The position numbers and the translations under genes were made by a program. A DNA stretch of 64,000 nt from Pelagibacterium flavum (lineage in GTDB: Bacteria > Pseudomonadota > Alphaproteobacteria > Rhizobiales > Devosiaceae), in contig NZ_CP107716.1 in assembly GCF_025854335.1 (NCBI RefSeq), forward strand, positions 248,001 through 312,000. Direction: 5' to 3'. The notes under the pieces were generated by a model. It did no database searches and had not been told where the DNA came from. It saw nothing but the letters and a program-made list of their open reading frames with translations. Shown here piece after piece: positions 28,923 to 38,334 of this stretch (position 1 is the stretch's first letter; each line of letters begins with the position of its first letter).

Positions 28923-30486
28923 GTATTGTTTCCTCCCCCGTCTTCGCCGATCCGTTGTTGCTGGTTGCGGCGAGAACGACTGCGTCTTCGGTGATCTGGT
29001 CACCCGTGAGTTCTTTCGTGATCCGGCCGCTGCGCATGACCAGCACCCGGTCACACAGGCCGACGAGTTCTTGAAGCTCCGAAGAGATCACCACGCAGGC
29101 CTTGCCGGCACTGACGAGCTTGTCGATGAAGGCATAGATCTGGCCCTTGTTGCCGATGTCGATGCCGCGCGTGGGTTCATCGATGATGACGACGTCGGGA
29201 TCGAGCATCATGATCTTGGCAAGCAGAAGCTTTTGCTGGTTGCCGCCCGAGAGTTGACCCGCCTTAAGCTTCTTGCTGCGGACCCGGATATCGTATTTTT
29301 CGATGGCGCCGTCGAGTTCGCGGCTTTCCAGCCGCTCGTCGGTGTAAATGGTGCGAAAGAGCCATGAGAGCGCCGAAAGGACAAGGTTAGGCGCAAGCCG
29401 TTCGCCGAGCAGCAGACCCTTGCCCTTGCGGTCCTCGGTCAGATAGCCGACCCCCAATTCCATCGCATCGGCGACCGAGCCGATCCTGACACGCTTGCCG
29501 CGTACCATGACGGATTTCACATGAGCCGGACGAAGCCCCAAAAGACCTTCGAACACCTCGGTTCGTCCCGCGCCCATCATGCCGCCAAAGCCCAGGATTT
29601 CGCCTGGCCTGGCGCTAAAGGAGATGTCGTGGGCAGTTCCAGGAACCTGTAACCCCTCAACCTCGAGCAGGGGAGGATGGCTGGAGGCGCCGCGCTTGGG
29701 CGGATAGAGCATCGAGAGCTCGCGCCCCACCATCATGCGGGCCATGTCTTCCTGGGACAGTTCGGCCGCGGCGTGTGTGCCGATTTTCTCGCCATCGCGT
29801 AGAACGGTGATCCTATCGGCCAGTGCCTGGACCTCGTCGAGGCGGTGAGAGATATAGAGAACCGCGACGCCCTGCCGGCGCAAGCGGCGCGCGATGCCGA
29901 GCAAGGTTTCCACTTCATTTGCCGTGAGCACGGCCGTTGGCTCATCGAAAATCACCAGCCGGTGATCTTCAAGCAACGCCCGGGCGATCTGGACCAGTTG
30001 CCGCTGGGCAATGGGAAGGGTGTTGACCGGATCGCGCGGTGACGCCGTCGCACCGAGCTCTGCAAGCTTTTCGCGTGCAATTGCCTCCATGCGCGCGTTG
30101 TCGATGATCCCGTTCCTGGTCAGTTCGCGGCCCATGAACAGGTTCTCGGCGACCGTGAGGTCGCCAGCGAGCAGGATTTCCTGGTGAACGAGCACGATGC
30201 CCGCATCTTCGGCATCGGCGGGCTTGGAAAATTTTGCCGTTTCGCCCAGGTAGCGAATCGAACCATCGGTGGGCTGGATATAGCCCGAGATCAGGCGCAT
30301 CAGGGTCGATTTTCCAGCGCCGTTCTCGCCGATGATTGCATGAACCTCTCCGGTGCGGATCTCAAGGTCGACGTCGCGCAACACCTTGATCGGGCCATAG
30401 CTTTTGCCCAGCCCCGAAAGCGCGATCAGCGGTGCCGACTGCACCTTGTGGTCCGCCGATTGCTCGATGCTGGCTGTGGCAGTCAT
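28915..30486 (-). CDS. Sugar ABC transporter ATP-binding protein (RbsA type, two ATPase domains)
   Basis: A 523-residue cytoplasmic protein with two tandem ABC domains. The first has Walker A GENGAGKST (about 56-64), signature near LPIAQRQLVQIARAL and Walker B VIFDEPTAVL. The second has a degenerate Walker A region (GMMGAGRTE), signature LSGGNQQKLLLAK and Walker B VIIDEPTRGIDIG. This is the RbsA/XylG/MglA layout. The start overlaps the stop of the GntR gene (ATGA), and its end overlaps the permease. Confidence 0.94.
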   Translation of the reverse strand: MTATASIEQSADHKVQSAPLIALSGLGKSYGPIKVLRDVDLEIRTGEVHAIIGENGAGKSTLMRLISGYIQPTDGSIRYLGETAKFSKPADAEDAGIVLVHQEILLAGDLTVAENLFMGRELTRNGIIDNARMEAIAREKLAELGATASPRDPVNTLPIAQRQLVQIARALLEDHRLVIFDEPTAVLTANEVETLLGIARRLRRQGVAVLYISHRLDEVQALADRITVLRDGEKIGTHAAAELSQEDMARMMVGRELSMLYPPKRGASSHPPLLEVEGLQVPGTAHDISFSARPGEILGFGGMMGAGRTEVFEGLLGLRPAHVKSVMVRGKRVRIGSVADAMELGVGYLTEDRKGKGLLLGERLAPNLVLSALSWLFRTIYTDERLESRELDGAIEKYDIRVRSKKLKAGQLSGGNQQKLLLAKIMMLDPDVVIIDEPTRGIDIGNKGQIYAFIDKLVSAGKACVVISSELQELVGLCDRVLVMRSGRITKELTGDQITEDAVVLAATSNNGSAKTGEETIRD

Positions 30487-31187
30487 TCGAACACCGGAAG
30501 GATTCTGTCGCGCGAGCGTTCGATGTGCACGCGCATAGCGCGCTCGGCGGCGTCGGCGTCGCGATGCTCGAAGGCGGTAATGATCGCTTCGTGTTCGGCC
30601 AGAGCCTCTTCGGTAACACGCGAATGGAACAACAACCGGAAGATGTGAAAGTGCACATGCTGATGGGCAAGAATGCCGCGCACGAGCTGGTTTCCCGCTT
30701 CCTTGAGAATGAGGTCGTGGAAGATGGCATCCTGACGCGCGAACTCAGAATAGCGGGCGCGCTCGTCCTTCTTGTTGCTCCGCCGGGCCATTACGCCTGC
30801 CGCTTCGGTAAGCGCGGAAAGATTTGATGCGTCGAGATTGGCAACCACGCGGCGGGCGGCGTCAGGCTCAAGAAGCAAGCGAAGCTCGTATAGCTCGGAA
30901 AACTGCGCCCGAGTCAGTTGCGGCGCGGCGCTGTAGCCCATCAGGTGGGTCTTGATCACCAGTCCCTCACCCTCGAGGCGGCCCAGGGCCTCGCGGATCG
31001 GGGTCTGGGAAACGCCGAACTCGCGGGCGAGTGTGTCCACTGTGATGCGTGATCCCGGCGGAATCTTGAGCGCCATCAGCTGCGAGAAAATGGTGTCGTA
31101 GATTTCACTGGCCAGCCCAGCCGGGCGGCGGATCGGCGAGGTCGCCGGCTCGGTTGTTGATGCGGGGAATGGATGTTCTTGCGCCAT
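30483..31187 (-). CDS. GntR family regulator of the adjacent catabolic operons
   Basis: A 234-residue FadR/FCD-type repressor or activator. The winged helix covers about residues 26-90 (AREFGVSQTPIREALGRLEGEGL), and the FCD ligand domain follows with ELYELRLLLEPDAARRV, ARQDAIFHDLI and EHEAIITAFEHRDADAAERAM. It is first in the minus-strand importer operon and divergent from the plus-strand dehydrogenase operon, so it most likely controls both through the short shared region. A palindrome there overlaps the dehydrogenase ribosome site. A longer frame to 31466 lies in the opposite gene. Confidence 0.88.
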   Translation of the reverse strand: MAQEHPFPASTTEPATSPIRRPAGLASEIYDTIFSQLMALKIPPGSRITVDTLAREFGVSQTPIREALGRLEGEGLVIKTHLMGYSAAPQLTRAQFSELYELRLLLEPDAARRVVANLDASNLSALTEAAGVMARRSNKKDERARYSEFARQDAIFHDLILKEAGNQLVRGILAHQHVHFHIFRLLFHSRVTEEALAEHEAIITAFEHRDADAAERAMRVHIERSRDRILPVFE

Positions 31188-31263
31188 GTTTGCCTCTTGA
31201 CATTGCGCGACTGCTAACACGATAGTCGGCGATATGCAATCATATATCCTATAGGATTTGAAC
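31188..31263. promoter_or_regulatory. Divergent control region with a 12-bp palindrome (candidate GntR operator)
   Basis: The 76 bases between the GntR and dehydrogenase genes carry a perfect palindrome ATCCTATAGGAT at 31246-31257, seven to eight bases before the dehydrogenase ATG. It overlaps the likely Shine-Dalgarno TAGGA (31252-31256). A GntR dimer bound here could block both transcription and translation start sites. Its role as an operator is inference from position and symmetry. Confidence 0.6.
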
Positions 31264-32298
31264 ATGAAGGTAGAAGCGGGACAGGCGCTGTCGCTCGCGA
31301 CGGAGTTGCTCGAAGCCAGGGGAGCAGAGCATTCTAATGCTCGGCTGCAGGCCGAGCTGCTTGTCGAAGCGGAACTGCGTGGCCACCCTTCGCACGGGCT
31401 GCAAAGACTCCCACGCCTTCTTGCACGCATCGAACGCGGGTTGGTCGCTCCCAATGCTACGGGCATTCAAACCTGGTCCGGCTCTGCATTTCTAGCTGTC
31501 GACGGCGAGGCCGGACTGGGTCCGGTTGTTGCCCATGCCGCAATCGAGAAACTTGTCGTTCGAGTCGAGCAAACCGGCATCGCCATCGCAGGCATTCGGG
31601 ATGCAAATCATCTGGGAATGCTGGCTCTCTACGCTCAATCGATCGCTCAGAGGGGCCTGATCGGTATCGTGCTCACCAGCAGTGAAGCCCTCGTTCATCC
31701 CTATGGGGGCGACAAGGCGATGATGGGGACCAATCCCGTTGCCATCGGCATGCCGACCTCGGGCGAGCCCTATGTTCTCGATATGGCGACCAGTGTCGTG
31801 TCCATGGGCAAGATCCATGATTATGCACTCAAGGGAGAACCAATTCCCCCAGGCTGGGCACTAGGGCCTGATGGCGCGCCCACACTTGATGCGCAACAGG
31901 CCAAGTCGGGGTCGATCGCGCCTTTCGGGGGCGCAAAGGGGTACGGGCTGGGGCTGGGATTCGAGCTCCTGGTGGCCAGCATTGCGGGCACGCCTCCCGC
32001 TCCCGACGTGCGCGGCACGCTCGATGCAGATCATCGCGCGAACAAGGGCGACGTCATCATTATCGTCAAGCCCGGCAGCGCGGGTGTTGGAGCGATTGTG
32101 TCGGGGTATCTCGACATGGTGCGCGACAGCAAATCGGACGGTGACGCCGTCACAATTCCCGGCGACCGTTCACGGCAGCGCCGGCAACACGCAATAAGCG
32201 AGGGTTTTGAGGTCGACCCCCGCGTCTGGGATGAACTCGTCGCGGCGGGTTCAAATGTCCCGGCCTCAGTCAGGAAATCGTATCATGAACATGTTTAG
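31264..32298 (+). CDS. Malate/L-lactate dehydrogenase family (Ldh_2) oxidoreductase
   Basis: An NAD(P)-dependent oxidoreductase of about 344 residues in the Ldh_2 family, which includes YlbC, ureidoglycolate and 2,3-diketo-L-gulonate dehydrogenases. Seen are HPSHGLQRLP (substrate/catalytic His region, about 44-53), VDGEAGLGPVVA, IAGIRDANHLGMLALYAQ and PYGGDKAMMGTNPVAIGMP. It does not resemble classical lactate dehydrogenase. The start at ATG 31264 is preferred over an in-frame TTG at 31258. First gene of an operon with alcohol and aldehyde dehydrogenases, so it probably oxidises or reduces a hydroxy-acid intermediate. Confidence 0.87.
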   Translation: MKVEAGQALSLATELLEARGAEHSNARLQAELLVEAELRGHPSHGLQRLPRLLARIERGLVAPNATGIQTWSGSAFLAVDGEAGLGPVVAHAAIEKLVVRVEQTGIAIAGIRDANHLGMLALYAQSIAQRGLIGIVLTSSEALVHPYGGDKAMMGTNPVAIGMPTSGEPYVLDMATSVVSMGKIHDYALKGEPIPPGWALGPDGAPTLDAQQAKSGSIAPFGGAKGYGLGLGFELLVASIAGTPPAPDVRGTLDADHRANKGDVIIIVKPGSAGVGAIVSGYLDMVRDSKSDGDAVTIPGDRSRQRRQHAISEGFEVDPRVWDELVAAGSNVPASVRKSYHEHV

Positions 32299-33514
32299 CG
32301 CTCTTAGGGCGCCAAGGGAAATCGTCTTTGGCGCCGGGCAAAGAGCTTGCCTTGCCAGGATTGCCCGGCAACTGGGGGAGCGGGTGCTTGTCTGTACGGA
32401 CGCGCGTTTTGCCGCTGAGCCGATCTTTGCCGAACTTGTGGAGTCACTCAACGAAGCCGGAATGGCGGTAGAGATCGAGGCCGGCGTCCTGCCCGATGTC
32501 CCGGTCAAGTCCTGTTTGGCCTCGGCCGAACGCATGCGGGGCTTTGCGCCGGACGTGGTGGTCGGCATTGGAGGTGGCAGTTGTATTGATCATGCCAAGT
32601 GCGTTGCGATCTTGCTCGCTCATGGGGGCGCGCCCCAGGATTACTATGGCGAGTTTAAGGTGCCAGGGCCCGTCCTGCCGATAATCGCCGTTCCCACGAC
32701 AGCGGGCACTGGATCGGAGGTGACGCCTGTGGCCGTACTTTCCGACGCTGACCGCATAATGAAGGTCGGAATATCCAGCCCCCACATCATTCCTACCGCT
32801 GCCATATGCGACCCTGACCTTACGGCGAGCTGTCCCAAAGCGCTGACCGCTGTCGCCGGTGCCGATGCGCTCACCCATGCCATTGAGGCCTTTACGGCAA
32901 CCCGGCGTGTTGCGAGCCCCGGCATGGCGCAAGAACGGGTGTTTATTGGCAAGTCGGCGATAACCGATCATTTCGCGCGCCTGGCCATACAGACGATTTT
33001 TCCAAGTCTCGAGCGCGCCTGTACGAATGACAACGATAGCGAAGCGCGTGAGCAGGTCATGTTGGGCGCGCTTATGGCCGGTCTGGCTTTCGGCACGGCC
33101 GGCACGGCCGCGGCGCATGCGATCCAATATCCGATAGGTGCGGTTACCAATACCGCCCATGGTCAGGGCGTGGCGTGCGTCCTGCCCTATGTCATGCGCT
33201 TCAATCTCGAGGCGGATGCGGAGCCGTTGGCCGATATCGGGCGGATGCTTGGGCTGTCGGGATCGGACGAAATCGCGCTTGGCAACGCGGCAGCTGACGC
33301 CGTCGAACGCCTTTTTTCGGCCATTGGAATTCCATCCACGCTCGAAGCCCTGGGCCTGCCCCAAGACAAGCTCGAATGGGTCTGCACCCAGGCGCTCGGA
33401 GTTTCGCGCCTGATCGACAACAACCCCCGCCGGATCGACGCCCCCGCGATGGCCGCACTTTTGCAGGCAGCCTATCGCGGTGACCGTATCCGGCTCCAAC
33501 ACGCCATCACCTAG
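32285..33514 (+). CDS. Iron-containing alcohol dehydrogenase
   Basis: A 409-residue group III alcohol dehydrogenase. The NAD-binding motif is GIGGGSCIDHAK, followed by VPTTAGTGSEVTPVAVL, and the metal-binding positions are in GADALTHAIEAF and further on at HAIQYPIGAVTNTAHGQG. It starts at ATG 32285, overlapping the previous gene by 14 bases. Substrate is probably a small primary alcohol or polyol, to judge from the neighbouring aldehyde dehydrogenase. A lactaldehyde/4-hydroxybutyrate-type enzyme is possible. Confidence 0.9.
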   Translation: MNMFSALRAPREIVFGAGQRACLARIARQLGERVLVCTDARFAAEPIFAELVESLNEAGMAVEIEAGVLPDVPVKSCLASAERMRGFAPDVVVGIGGGSCIDHAKCVAILLAHGGAPQDYYGEFKVPGPVLPIIAVPTTAGTGSEVTPVAVLSDADRIMKVGISSPHIIPTAAICDPDLTASCPKALTAVAGADALTHAIEAFTATRRVASPGMAQERVFIGKSAITDHFARLAIQTIFPSLERACTNDNDSEAREQVMLGALMAGLAFGTAGTAAAHAIQYPIGAVTNTAHGQGVACVLPYVMRFNLEADAEPLADIGRMLGLSGSDEIALGNAAADAVERLFSAIGIPSTLEALGLPQDKLEWVCTQALGVSRLIDNNPRRIDAPAMAALLQAAYRGDRIRLQHAIT

Positions 33515-33524
33515 GAGTCCCTTT

Positions 33525-34994
33525 ATGTCATCTGTAGTCGTTGAGTCTTCGCCCGTGGGCATGGATTGTTCTGCCTACGCGCAAGGTCTTTACATAGGCG
33601 GCAAATGGGAGCCCGGCGGCGGCATTCTCGTCATCGATCCTTCGAGCGGAAGCCGGATCGCGGAGGTGGCCGACGCTACTGTCGAAAATGCTCGCGCAGC
33701 CGTTGACGCCGCCGCCCGCGCTGCCGCCAAATGGCGTGCCACGCCGCCGCGCGAACGCGCCGGGATACTGGTTAAATGCTTTGATCTAATGATGCAGCGG
33801 CAGGAAAAGCTGGCCCATCTCATTGCCCTCGAGAACGGTAAATCGCTCGCCGATGCCCGCGGGGAAGTCGCCTATGCAGCGGAGTTTTTCCGCTGGTACG
33901 CCGAAGAGGGCGTCCGCATCTCAGGCGAGTTCATGACGGCACCTGCCGGCAGCAATCGCATTATTGTAGACTACGAGCCGATCGGAATAGCGGTTCTGAT
34001 TACGCCGTGGAACTTTCCTGCCGCCATGGCAACACGCAAGATCGCGCCAGCACTTGCCGCCGGATGCACAGTGGTCCTCAAACCCGCCAGCGAAACACCG
34101 CTTACCGCTTACGCCCTTGCGGCTCTCTATGCCGAGGCGGGCGTTCCCGATGGGGTGGTCAACGTTATTACCACCACAAATCCTGGTCCCGTCACCGCAG
34201 CAATGCTCAATGACCCCCGTGTTCGCAAGCTGTCTTTCACCGGCTCTACGCCGGTTGGGCGCCTGCTGCTGGCGGAAGCATCAAAAACCGTCGTGAGCTG
34301 TTCAATGGAGCTTGGAGGCAATGCCCCCTTTATAGTGTTCGATGATGCCGATCTCGATGCCGCGCTCGACGGGGCGATGTTGGCCAAGATGCGCAACGGG
34401 GGTGAAGCGTGCACGGCGGCAAACCGCTTCCTCGTTCAGGAGGGCATCCATGACCGGTTTGTAGAGGGGCTCACAGCGCGCATGAAGGCGCTCAAAGTCG
34501 GCCCGGGCACGGACGCCGATACCGGCTGCGGGCCGATGATCACGCGCAAGGCGGTGAACAAGATCGAGGCGCTGGTTGCCGATGCCGTCGAGCGCGGTGC
34601 CAGGCTGGTGCTGGGCGGTAAAGGGCTCGATCGGCCGGGCTATTATTTTCCGCCGACGGTTCTGGTCGACGTCTCGCCCCAAGCCGAAATGGCCAAGGAC
34701 GAAATTTTCGGACCGGTGGCACCGGTCTATCGGTTCAAGACCGAAGACGAGGCCGTGGCCATGGCCAACGATACCGAGTACGGGCTGGCCGCTTACATCT
34801 TTACAAGGGATATCCGGCGAGGCATGGCCGTTGCCTCACGGATCGAATCGGGCATGATCGGGCTCAATCGCGGGCTGGTTTCAGATCCAGCGGGGCCGTT
34901 CGGCGGGGTCAAGCAAAGCGGGCTCGGGCGCGAAGGTTCTCACCATGGGGTAATCGAGTTCATGGAAGCAAAATACATCGCCACGAGTTTTTGA
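33525..34994 (+). CDS. NAD(P)-dependent aldehyde dehydrogenase (GabD-like)
   Basis: Oxidises an aldehyde to its acid. The 489-residue protein contains the oxyanion Asn in [10 protein letters not shown] (about 163), the general-base Glu in MELGGNAPF (Glu 262) and the catalytic Cys in [10 protein letters not shown] (Cys 296). Overall it is closest in feel to succinate-semialdehyde-type dehydrogenases ([30 protein letters not shown]). TAGGAG precedes the ATG at 33525 by 7 bases. It probably takes the product of the adjacent alcohol dehydrogenase. Confidence 0.93.
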   Translation: MSSVVVESSPVGMDCSAYAQGLYIGGKWEPGGGILVIDPSSGSRIAEVADATVENARAAVDAAARAAAKWRATPPRERAGILVKCFDLMMQRQEKLAHLIALENGKSLADARGEVAYAAEFFRWYAEEGVRISGEFMTAPAGSNRIIVDYEPIGIAVLITPWNFPAAMATRKIAPALAAGCTVVLKPASETPLTAYALAALYAEAGVPDGVVNVITTTNPGPVTAAMLNDPRVRKLSFTGSTPVGRLLLAEASKTVVSCSMELGGNAPFIVFDDADLDAALDGAMLAKMRNGGEACTAANRFLVQEGIHDRFVEGLTARMKALKVGPGTDADTGCGPMITRKAVNKIEALVADAVERGARLVLGGKGLDRPGYYFPPTVLVDVSPQAEMAKDEIFGPVAPVYRFKTEDEAVAMANDTEYGLAAYIFTRDIRRGMAVASRIESGMIGLNRGLVSDPAGPFGGVKQSGLGREGSHHGVIEFMEAKYIATSF

Positions 34995-35836
34995 TGTCGG
35001 AAGTCGACGATTTCCGCACGCGCGATCACGTGCCCGACTTCGACCGAAATGTTGAGTGGTTTCGGGAATACAGTAGCCAGACGAAAGCCGCACTGCGCAA
35101 TCGCTGCGACCTCAGGTACGGGGCAGGGGAGAAGGCTACCCTTGATTTGTTTTTCCCAAAGGAGAGGCAGGCTCCTGCCCCGATCCATCTTTTCATTCAC
35201 GGCGGATACTGGCGCATGTTCGACAAGTCGGACTTTTCGTTTGTTGCCAACACGATCTGCACAGCCGGTGGCATTGCGGCGATCATGAACTACGACCTGA
35301 TGCCTGGCGTTCGAATGGCAACGATCGTTGAACAGGTGCACCAGTGCGCATCATGGCTGGTTGAAAACGCAGAGTCGTTCGGGGGTGATCCGGCGCGTTT
35401 CAGCGTCTCGGGCCATTCGGCTGGGGGACATTTGTGTTGTTTTCTTTTTAGCAAAGACAGCCCGGTGCGCCCGAAGGGCATTCTCGCACTGAGCGGAATA
35501 TACGACCTTTCACCTTTGCGGCAGTCATTTCTCCAACAAGAGCTGAGACTCACAGATGACGAGGTCGCGTGTTTCTCGCCGATCAGTATGGACAGCGTTA
35601 GATCGGGCGCAATGGTACTGATGGTAGGAGAAGCGGAGACCTTGCCGTTCCATCGTCAGGCAGCGGCGCTGCGGCAAAAACTGTTGGATGAAGGCTGGGA
35701 CGTTTCTTATCAGTCCATCAAAGGAGCCAATCACATGAGCATCATGGCTCAACTAGGAAGTCCAGATACGATTCCGGGACGGTGCTTGGCAGCGATGATT
35801 GTACCGGGAGTAGGGCCGGGTTTGGGTAAGAAATAG
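34994..35836 (+). CDS. Alpha/beta hydrolase (kynurenine formamidase/esterase type)
   Basis: A 280-residue alpha/beta hydrolase. The oxyanion motif FIHGGYWR (about 67-74) and nucleophile elbow GHSAGGH (Ser 142) are those of arylformamidase/carboxylesterase-like enzymes; the catalytic His is probably in GANHMSIM. The start ATG 34994 shares a base with the aldehyde dehydrogenase stop (TGATG), so it is the fourth gene of the dehydrogenase operon. It may hydrolyse an ester or amide form of the substrate before oxidation, which is inference. Confidence 0.85.
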   Translation: MSEVDDFRTRDHVPDFDRNVEWFREYSSQTKAALRNRCDLRYGAGEKATLDLFFPKERQAPAPIHLFIHGGYWRMFDKSDFSFVANTICTAGGIAAIMNYDLMPGVRMATIVEQVHQCASWLVENAESFGGDPARFSVSGHSAGGHLCCFLFSKDSPVRPKGILALSGIYDLSPLRQSFLQQELRLTDDEVACFSPISMDSVRSGAMVLMVGEAETLPFHRQAAALRQKLLDEGWDVSYQSIKGANHMSIMAQLGSPDTIPGRCLAAMIVPGVGPGLGKK

Positions 35837-36098
35837 GTCAAGCCGATCCAACTATGCAATCGGCAACGAGCTAACGCTAAGCGGGCGCGAAATAAAGAAG
35901 CGATCTGGGGTGCGGCCCGAGCCGGAATCACTGTCAGACCGGCCATTGCGTCGCGAGTGTGAAGACGTCAAGGAGGCGCCTCCGCCAGACGCAGGGTGGC
36001 CGAAAGCAACGCCATCCTATTGTCTTCGCGCCAGGGTCCTGGTGCTGGCGTCAAAATTGGGACCTTGGAGACGCAGCCTTCGGCACTTGGCCAACCTG
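35837..36098. other. Spacer between the dehydrogenase operon and the AAA-protease cassette
   Basis: About 260 bases between two convergent units. A 12-bp perfect palindrome GGAGGCGCCTCC lies at 35972-35983, with no T-run on either side, so termination here is uncertain. Nothing else is recognised. Confidence 0.4.
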
Positions 36099-37970
36099 TC
36101 AATCTTTCGCCGGACTGGCACAAGTCTGGTCGATGGTTTCGCGGATGGCTCCGGCATGCAGGATCTTAACCTTCACCAGACGCGCCGCCAAAACCCGGAT
36201 GGCCGTCTCATTTTCGGTCACCATTTCTCGAGACCGATCCATGAGCTGCCTGAGCTTGGTTTCAATCCAGTCCTCAAGCGAGGGGTCACTCGCGCCTTGG
36301 GAGGAACTAAAGAGCTGCTCGCGTGCGGCAAGTCTTCCGTACAGTCCCCAGTTGTTCCGGGCATCGCCGAGCAGCCGGGTCGCAAATGCCAGATCGGCCG
36401 ACGCTCCCGAATCCGCACCCCCGCCGAACAGTTCATCGGTTGCGCGGCCAGCGAGCTGTATGACGATCATGTCTTCGACCTCATCGGCTGTCGGCGCCCG
36501 GCTCGCCAAGTGCATTTTCGTGCTGCCCGCCGACTCGCCATAAGGGATGATCGTAACAGAATGGACAGCAGTGCCGAGCCGAAGTGCAACGACAGCATGT
36601 CCAGCCTCATGCAGCGCCAACCGCTGGATCTGCTCATCGTCCAGCCCATCGTCAGAGAAGAAGATCCGAGTGACATCTTCGAGGGTGATAGGGCGATCCT
36701 CTTGTCTCGCCCGGGCTTCGGCGGACCGCACTGCTGCCTCGATCTTTGCTGGCGTCGCTCCAATAGCAAGGTTCACGATGACTTGGATGTCCGGCTCCAG
36801 GAGCCGATCGCCGATATAAAAGCGCACGAATTTTTCAGCCTCGGAGTGTGAGGATGGTGGCATGACAGTAATCCTCATCTCAAGGCGCCCCGGCCGGATC
36901 AATGCGGGATCGAGCAGGCTGTAGTGATTGCAGGCACCCAAAAGGAGGACTTTTTTTCCTGAATGGCGAACGCGGTCGATCTGGATGAGGATTCCATCCA
37001 CAACTGGCATCCACCAGTCTCTGCCTTTGGCCTCCAGTCGCCCACGATCGGGAATCGACTGAAGCTCCTCGATAAAACCAATACTGCGATCCTCAGAAAG
37101 CAAAATTTCCACAAAGTTTGCGCATGCCTTGGTCACTGCACCAAGATGGCCGTCGCCAGCATTGAACCATTCCTGGACGCTCGTGCTATGCAATTTCCAT
37201 CCCGAAGATTTGGCGATCGATGCCGCCAGTAAGGACTTGCCAGTGCCTGGCGGGCCATCGAGCGTGGCAAACCGGATAGCCGAGGGAGCAATTTCACCGG
37301 CATCGAGACGGGCAAGATCGGCCATCAGCATGTCGGTCCATTCGCGGACCGGAATGGTGAGCGGCAGTCGGGAAAGCGTTGGAACATGAGACAATTCGAC
37401 GGGGGCCAATTTCCGTGCCCGGACGCGACGCAGCCGCTCCACGCAGTCTTGCGCCGAGTTACCCGCACCAATTGCTGCCATGGCCTCGTGAACGCCGACG
37501 CTCAGCAGATCGATCTGCTTTAGTCCTTTGGGCCGCTGTCCCGTTACCTGGCGAATGACCTTCCGGATCACTCCGACATCAAGGCTTTCGATCTCGAAGA
37601 CTTGATCCGTCATGGAGTGGTACTCCTCAGAAATTGCAGTTGCGGGTGTCGCGCTGATGGCGATCGTAGACACGCCGCTGCCGAGCGTATTGAGGAGTTC
37701 GGTTGCCGCGCTGTTTCTGGAGCTGCTGCGGTTGCTGTGCTTGAATGACCGAATTTCGACTCTATCGAGCTGGCGTGTCAGGCAGGACTCGAGCACATCG
37801 CACCAGCTTTCGGAGGGTACTTTGATAAGCACGGCCGTGGTGGGTGGCTCGGCGGTTTTGAGCCGTTTGAAAAGCGCGCGTCCAAGCACGTGTTCAATAA
37901 GTGCAACAGGCAATGCCACGATTGCGTTTGGTCGACTGCTATTCGGAGTGGATTTCGACGATTTGGGCAT
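36099..37970 (-). CDS. Soluble FtsH-like AAA-M41 metalloprotease, Walker B altered
   Basis: A 623-residue protein pairing a AAA ATPase domain with an M41-type zinc peptidase domain, but with no membrane helix visible. An unrecognised N-terminal region (about 1-190) is followed by Walker A DGPPGTGKSL (239-246), a Walker B that reads IGFIEEL (297-303, Glu where Asp is usual), an arginine-finger region LLDPALIRPGRLE (about 353-365), the zinc motif HEAGH (454-458) and the third-ligand segment SGASADL (Asp about 526). It probably unfolds and cleaves proteins. It is the last gene of a cassette with a small protein and a PD-(D/E)XK-like protein. The start at ATG 37970 is chosen because residues before it overlap the small gene. 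Confidence 0.85.
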   Translation of the reverse strand: MPKSSKSTPNSSRPNAIVALPVALIEHVLGRALFKRLKTAEPPTTAVLIKVPSESWCDVLESCLTRQLDRVEIRSFKHSNRSSSRNSAATELLNTLGSGVSTIAISATPATAISEEYHSMTDQVFEIESLDVGVIRKVIRQVTGQRPKGLKQIDLLSVGVHEAMAAIGAGNSAQDCVERLRRVRARKLAPVELSHVPTLSRLPLTIPVREWTDMLMADLARLDAGEIAPSAIRFATLDGPPGTGKSLLAASIAKSSGWKLHSTSVQEWFNAGDGHLGAVTKACANFVEILLSEDRSIGFIEELQSIPDRGRLEAKGRDWWMPVVDGILIQIDRVRHSGKKVLLLGACNHYSLLDPALIRPGRLEMRITVMPPSSHSEAEKFVRFYIGDRLLEPDIQVIVNLAIGATPAKIEAAVRSAEARARQEDRPITLEDVTRIFFSDDGLDDEQIQRLALHEAGHAVVALRLGTAVHSVTIIPYGESAGSTKMHLASRAPTADEVEDMIVIQLAGRATDELFGGGADSGASADLAFATRLLGDARNNWGLYGRLAAREQLFSSSQGASDPSLEDWIETKLRQLMDRSREMVTENETAIRVLAARLVKVKILHAGAIRETIDQTCASPAKD

Positions 37971-38052
37971 GGGGATTCCAATGCGGCTGTGTCCGCGCGA
38001 TGTTTGATTAAGTGAAGGGAGGAGGGCGTTTGACGCCCTCCAGACCGGCAAG

Positions 38053-38322
38053 CTAGGCGCGTGCACGCCGTTCGGCAGCTTCAAGGTCGGCGAGAAGCAG
38101 ATCGTCCAGCCATTCGAGCACGAGCGCACAGGCCAGTTCGCCACTGGTCGCATTGATCCGCAAACCGTTGCGGACAGTAGCCGGCACCCCCTGGCGGTTC
38201 ACCCGGCCGATGATCCCAAAGCGTATGGCATTGGCAATCAAATCCGAAGTATCGTCTCGCTCAGAGTTTTCGCTGGCGGGCACGCGAGCAGCCCTCACAG
38301 GTGCGTTCTTGTTTGTGCGCAT
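38053..38322 (-). CDS. Small hypothetical protein in the protease cassette
   Basis: An 89-residue protein not recognised from any family. A polar, basic N-terminus (about 1-25) is followed by a mixed segment and a likely C-terminal amphipathic helix (SGELACALVLEWLDDLLLADLEAAERRA), suited to protein-protein contact. The start at ATG 38322 is set by AGGTGG 8 bases upstream; a GTG at 38334 directly after the upstream stop is an alternative. Between the nuclease-like gene (12 bases) and the protease gene (82 bases), so it is probably an adaptor, regulator or substrate of the pair, which is inference. Confidence 0.6.
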   Translation of the reverse strand: MRTNKNAPVRAARVPASENSERDDTSDLIANAIRFGIIGRVNRQGVPATVRNGLRINATSGELACALVLEWLDDLLLADLEAAERRARA

Positions 38323-38334
38323 GTCTTTTGCCAC

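Noticed and set aside
35910..36851. A 313-codon plus-strand frame opposite the AAA-M41 protease gene
   Set aside because: It overlaps the zinc-protease domain of the other strand and has no recognisable features.
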